Positions 14,318 through 17,338 of a stretch of DNA of 17,338 nucleotides are shown here, in pieces (the first letter of the stretch is position 1; the number at the start of each line of letters is the position of its first letter). The position numbers and the translations under genes were made by a program. Origin of the DNA: an uncultured Eubacteriales bacterium. Lineage in GTDB: Bacteria; Bacillota; Clostridia; Christensenellales; Borkfalkiaceae. Location of the stretch: contig CACXHH010000102.1 in assembly GCA_902767455.1 (NCBI GenBank), positions 1 to 17,338 of the forward strand. The letters are read 5' to 3'. The notes below the pieces were generated by a model. The model did not search any database. It worked only from the letters and a program-made list of their open reading frames with translations, and had not been told where the DNA came from.

Positions 14318-15904
14318 TTATTTTTTCATTTCGTCGTTTATTTCTTTCAGAACTCTGTTCCAGGTTTCGGTCGCAAATTTACTCTTGTAATCGGAAAGAG
14401 TTTTGACGTTCTGACCGTAAACGTAATTCATTACGGTCGCGTTGGCGTCGTCGAGAAGCTTACCGGAATTTTCAGCCTTGTAATAGGTCGTCATCCATTT
14501 TACGCGCGCGTCTTCGACGAGTATTCTCAAATCGCCCTTGGCGTATTTATCGTTCATAAACGCGCCCCACTCGGTGAGAATATCGTAGCTGTCCTTATCG
14601 ACGAGCGGGTCGATAGGGTAAAGGTCGTAGCCGAGCGTGCACATATATCTTAAATACTTGGCGCCGTTGAACTTTTCTATGTAGTTGCCGTCAAGGTCTT
14701 TTTCCCAGCCGGCTTCGGTGAGAGTTACTTCCGAGCCGTTTTTGACGTAGTCGTAACCTTCGATGCCGTAAACTGCCATCATTGTACCTTCTTCGGATAA
14801 CAGCCACTCCATAATGTCGAGTATCTTCTGCTGTTTGGCGTCCGATACCCCGCCCGCGAAGAAGGTAGCCGAGAACCAGTTGTCCGTGCCTTCGAGCGCG
14901 TACTTGCCGTCGGGGCCGATAACGCGCATTATGGCGGTGGCGTCGTCAAGTTTTTCCTTGGTGTCTATCTCGCTTCTCTCCCACATTTTCTTACGGAGAG
15001 TGGTATAGTTGGAAAGCGAAAGATTTTCATAGAACACGCCTACTCTTCCGCCGTAGTAACGCTTGGAAACGTCGCCGTCGTTGGAAGAGAACTGGTCGGC
15101 GTAATACACTCCGCTCGTCACGAGATTTTTGGCGTAATCGAGCCCTTCGAGATACTTATCCGTCGTGTAAGACGGAACGACTTTGCCGTCGACCACGGCA
15201 AAACAATGCGGCTCGTTCTTGAACATGTTGACTACCGACGGGAAGCCCCATTCGACGTCTGCAAGAGCCGATATCTCGTTATCCTTAAAGGCGTTTGCAA
15301 AAGCCTGCAAAAGCGCGTTGAACTGCGCCCAGGTATAGACGTCGCCTTCCTGATAAACGCCGTACTGTTTAGCCCAGTCGCGCCTGTAAACGTAAGTAAA
15401 GGGCGAGTAAGGCGCTTCCTGCGACTTGACGTTCTTGGCGATGGGGATACAGTAAAGTTTGCCGTTGTATCTCAACGCTTCGATATTGCTGGTGGAGTCT
15501 ATCATCTTTTTGAGATTAGGCCATCTCGACATATCGTCGGGAAGCGGTTTGATAGCTCCGTCGTCAGCCCAGAACTTGTAACTTCTCGCAAAGTTATAGT
15601 TATCGAGATTGAAGTGGAATACGTCGGAAACGGTGCCGCCGTTTATGGACTGTTGAACTTGCTGAGTCCAGTCCGCCCACGAATAGTTCGTTGGAACGAA
15701 GTCGACGCCGAACTTCTCTTCTATCTGAGCGGTATACACGTCCTCGCCGTTCCACTCGTTGAAGTAAAGGTTACGGACGTTAAGAATAAGTTTTCCGTCG
15801 TCGCTGAACTTATCTTCGTTGCCGCCGTCTTCGCAGGCAGTAAGAGTTACCGCGGCGGTAACGCATAAAACGACGGAAAGTAAAGCCGAAAACAGTTTTT
15901 TCAT
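14318..15904 (-). CDS. Extracellular sugar-binding lipoprotein of ABC importer
   Basis: A 528-residue solute-binding protein of the large LplA/LipO type that pairs with LplB/LplC permeases. It is lipidated at Cys24 ('VTLTAC'). Two-lobe features include 'NGGTVSDVFHFNLDNY' near the N-terminal lobe, 'RYNGKLYCIPIAKN' and 'YVYRRDWAKQYG', the hinge-proximal stretch common to this family, and 'ILDIMEWLLSEEGTMMAVYG', the usual C-lobe helix. Its many surface Trp and Tyr residues suit an oligosaccharide ligand. It follows permease 2 after an 87-base gap with a hairpin and has the best ribosome binding site in the window (AAGGAGG at 15913-15919), consistent with production in excess over the permeases. 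Ligand is unknown; manno-oligosaccharide is inferred from the operon. Confidence 0.95.
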   Translation of the reverse strand: MKKLFSALLSVVLCVTAAVTLTACEDGGNEDKFSDDGKLILNVRNLYFNEWNGEDVYTAQIEEKFGVDFVPTNYSWADWTQQVQQSINGGTVSDVFHFNLDNYNFARSYKFWADDGAIKPLPDDMSRWPNLKKMIDSTSNIEALRYNGKLYCIPIAKNVKSQEAPYSPFTYVYRRDWAKQYGVYQEGDVYTWAQFNALLQAFANAFKDNEISALADVEWGFPSVVNMFKNEPHCFAVVDGKVVPSYTTDKYLEGLDYAKNLVTSGVYYADQFSSNDGDVSKRYYGGRVGVFYENLSLSNYTTLRKKMWERSEIDTKEKLDDATAIMRVIGPDGKYALEGTDNWFSATFFAGGVSDAKQQKILDIMEWLLSEEGTMMAVYGIEGYDYVKNGSEVTLTEAGWEKDLDGNYIEKFNGAKYLRYMCTLGYDLYPIDPLVDKDSYDILTEWGAFMNDKYAKGDLRILVEDARVKWMTTYYKAENSGKLLDDANATVMNYVYGQNVKTLSDYKSKFATETWNRVLKEINDEMKK

Positions 15905-15912
15905 ATATTTTT

Positions 15913-15919
15913 CCTCCTT
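15913..15919 (-). promoter_or_regulatory. Strong ribosome binding site of the solute-binding gene
   Basis: On the minus strand AAGGAGG lies eight bases before the ATG at 15904. It is the closest match to the anti-Shine-Dalgarno sequence among the operon's starts and fixes the start codon. Confidence 0.85.
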
Positions 15920-15956
15920 GATTTTGAATTATTTATTATCACTTTTAAACGGTAAC

Positions 15957-15977
15957 GCTCCGCGTTTTTGTCGGAGC
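15957..15977 (-). promoter_or_regulatory. Hairpin in the permease/solute-binding gene gap
   Basis: GCTCCG (15957-15962) pairs with CGGAGC (15972-15977) around a 9-base loop. It lies in the only gap of notable size in the operon (15905-15991). No T-run follows on the minus strand, so it is probably not a full terminator. A stem at this place can protect the 5' end of a processed solute-binding-protein mRNA or partly reduce permease expression. I found no convincing separate promoter in the gap. Confidence 0.5.
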
Positions 15978-15991
15978 AAACGCTTTGAAGA

Positions 15992-16900
15992 TCAGCCTTT
16001 TATAGCCCCGACTACCAGCCCTTTGACGAAGAAGCGTTGCAGGAAGGGATAGAACATCATCATCGGAACTATCGAGAAGAAAATGCTCGCCATGGTCAAT
16101 CCTTCCGAGAACGTTTCCTTCTGACCTAAGCTTTCCATACTGCTCGTGCTCGTCTTGATCATTTCCCTTAAAACGAGTTGGAGCGGCTTATACGAAGGTT
16201 CTTCGATAAACAGGAGCGCGTTATACCAGCTATTCCAGTTGCCCACCGCGAAGAACAGACCGACGGTAGCGAGCATAGGGAGCGACATGGGAAGATAAAC
16301 GTGCAAAAATATCTGTATATCGTTCGCGCCGTCTATCTTCGCCGATTCTTCCATATCGGGCGGAAGGCTGGCAAAGTAGTTGCGCATCAGGAGCATATTA
16401 TAGGTGTCGATAGCGCCCGGGATTATCATTACCCATATCTTGTTGTACAGCCCGAGATTTTTTATCAGCATGTAATACGGGATAAGCCCGCCGCCGAAGA
16501 ACATGGTGACGAGTATCATATTCATCACGAAGTTCTTGCCGAACCATTTTCCGCGCGATAAGGCGTAACCCGTTATTACCGTGAAGAACAGTTGGTACGC
16601 CGTTCCCACGATAAGTAACAGAAGCGTTACTCTGAACCCCGACCACAGCGACGCGCTCGAAAACACCGTCGCGTAGTTTTCAAACGTTATCTCCTTAGGC
16701 CAGAGCAAAAACGGAGTGTTTATATACACGCTTTCGGGGGATAACGAAATAAGAAGAGCGTTATAGAAAGGATAAATAATAAGCAGCGCGTAGACGGCGA
16801 GAATAACGAGAAGTACCCAGTCGAGAGCGCCGATACGCTTGTCGAAAGTGCTTCCCTTCGGCTTTAACGGCATATACTTGACGTTCTTGAACTTTCTCAT
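15992..16900 (-). CDS. Sugar ABC permease, LplC/YtcP type
   Basis: A 302-residue permease with six membrane segments, beginning at about 27-51 ('WVLLVILAVYALLIIYPFYN'). The binding-protein-dependent EAA loop 'EESAKIDGANDIQIFLHVYLP' occupies residues 184-204 and docks onto the ATPase. 'NYATVF' near 75-80 and 'FFVKGLVVGAIKG' at the extreme C-terminus are hallmarks of the LplC/YtcP group, which handles complex saccharides. Its start overlaps the stop of permease 1 as ATGA, so the two are made together. It forms the membrane channel with permease 1 and is energised by the ATPase encoded about 11 kb further along the operon or by another shared one. Confidence 0.96.
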   Translation of the reverse strand: MRKFKNVKYMPLKPKGSTFDKRIGALDWVLLVILAVYALLIIYPFYNALLISLSPESVYINTPFLLWPKEITFENYATVFSSASLWSGFRVTLLLLIVGTAYQLFFTVITGYALSRGKWFGKNFVMNMILVTMFFGGGLIPYYMLIKNLGLYNKIWVMIIPGAIDTYNMLLMRNYFASLPPDMEESAKIDGANDIQIFLHVYLPMSLPMLATVGLFFAVGNWNSWYNALLFIEEPSYKPLQLVLREMIKTSTSSMESLGQKETFSEGLTMASIFFSIVPMMMFYPFLQRFFVKGLVVGAIKG

Positions 16901-17338
16901 ATAATACCCCTTTCGCCGCTCAATTTGGCTATTCTGTCGACTATGAGCACGAGTATAAACGATACGACCGACTTGAACAGCCCTATCGCCGCGCCGCGCT
17001 CGTAAGGCTGCATCTCGCGTAGCGTAGAGCGGTAAATATAAGTATCGAGTATATCCGCGACATTATATACGAGCGGGTTATACATATTCAGTATCTGATC
17101 GAACCCTGCCGAGAGCACGCCGCCTACCGAAAGTATCAACAGCAAAATAGCCGTAGGTTTTATGCCCGGGAGCGTTATGTAGAATATCTTCTGAAGTCTC
17201 GTGGCGCCGTCGATGTCGGCGGCTTCGTAAAGCTCGGGCGAGATACCCGCCATAGTCGCAAGATAGATGATACTGCTCCACCCCGCTTCCTTCCAGATAT
17301 CCGACGTGAATATAAGCCCTAAAAAGAAGTTTCCGTCG
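16897..17338 (-). CDS. Sugar ABC permease, LplB type (5' end outside window)
   Basis: The frame is open to the right edge. Reading past the internal ATG at 17251-17253 gives 'FTSDIWKEAGWSSIIYLAT' directly before 'MAGISPELYEAADIDGATRL', which is typical mid-protein LplB sequence, so the ATG is not the start. About 147 C-terminal residues are visible, against ~300 for the family. The EAA loop 'YEAADIDGATRLQKIFYITLP' and the 'LPGIKPTAILLLILSVGGVL' helix are present, as is the LplB-type C-terminal region ending 'IAKLSGERGII'. It partners permease 2, with which it overlaps as ATGA. The operon promoter lies beyond this gene, outside the window. Confidence 0.95.
   Translation of the reverse strand, partial: DGNFFLGLIFTSDIWKEAGWSSIIYLATMAGISPELYEAADIDGATRLQKIFYITLPGIKPTAILLLILSVGGVLSAGFDQILNMYNPLVYNVADILDTYIYRSTLREMQPYERGAAIGLFKSVVSFILVLIVDRIAKLSGERGII

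Noticed and set aside
15206..15868. 220-codon plus-strand open frame
   Set aside because: Antisense shadow of the solute-binding protein gene, with no recognisable features.
17251..17253. Start codon of permease 1 at this ATG
   Set aside because: The same frame continues upstream to the window edge with typical LplB sequence, so the gene is simply cut by the window.

Overview
The window is most likely a chromosomal piece of an uncultured, gut-type Gram-positive clostridium (Bacillota). This is an inference from four things: lipoprotein signal peptides on every secreted protein, AGGAGG-type ribosome binding sites, an LplB/LplC-type sugar importer with an MsmX/UgpC-type ATPase, and a MocR regulator beside an ECF S component. 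No rRNA, tRNA, CRISPR array, transposase or phage gene is visible.

Layout. (1) Positions 1-2090 are AT-rich. They hold a divergent pair, an ECF transporter S component on the minus strand (272-811) and a MocR/PdxR-like regulator on the plus strand (905-1996). The 93-base intergenic region holds facing promoters and a 7-7-7 palindrome. The regulator lacks roughly its last 100 residues. A strong bidirectional terminator (2037-2069) follows. (2) From about 2300 to the right edge every gene is on the minus strand, in one tightly packed and probably single operon that enters from beyond 17338. In transcription order it encodes permease 1 (cut by the window edge), permease 2, a solute-binding lipoprotein, a clan GH-A glycosidase lipoprotein, a large lipoprotein with several carbohydrate-binding-like modules, a GH130 phosphorylase, an SGNH-esterase lipoprotein, a cytoplasmic SGNH hydrolase, two small membrane proteins of unknown function, a polytopic YesL/DUF624-like protein, an enlarged sugar ABC ATPase, and mannose-6-phosphate isomerase. 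Most junctions are ATGA or 11-base overlaps, or gaps of 2-10 bases. The exception is an 87-base gap carrying a hairpin just before the solute-binding gene.

How it fits together (inference). The operon looks like a Gram-positive locus for acetylated beta-mannoside or beta-mannan. Surface lipoproteins would bind (modular lipoprotein), cut (GH-A enzyme) and deacetylate (SGNH lipoprotein) the glycan. The binding-protein/permease/ATPase system would import oligosaccharides. The cytoplasmic SGNH enzyme would remove remaining esters, GH130 would phosphorolyse the mannosidic bond to mannose 1-phosphate, and ManA would feed mannose 6-phosphate into glycolysis. No phosphomannomutase is in the window, so that step must be encoded elsewhere.

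Most notable: the ABC ATPase appears to carry three tandem copies of its C-terminal OB/TOBE regulatory domain (627 residues against about 370 usual). ManA ends in a 70-residue tail that reads like the N-terminus of a ROK sugar kinase whose phosphate loop is lost. Three consecutive membrane genes of unknown role sit between the hydrolases and the enlarged ATPase. None of these could be tested here by database search or structure prediction.
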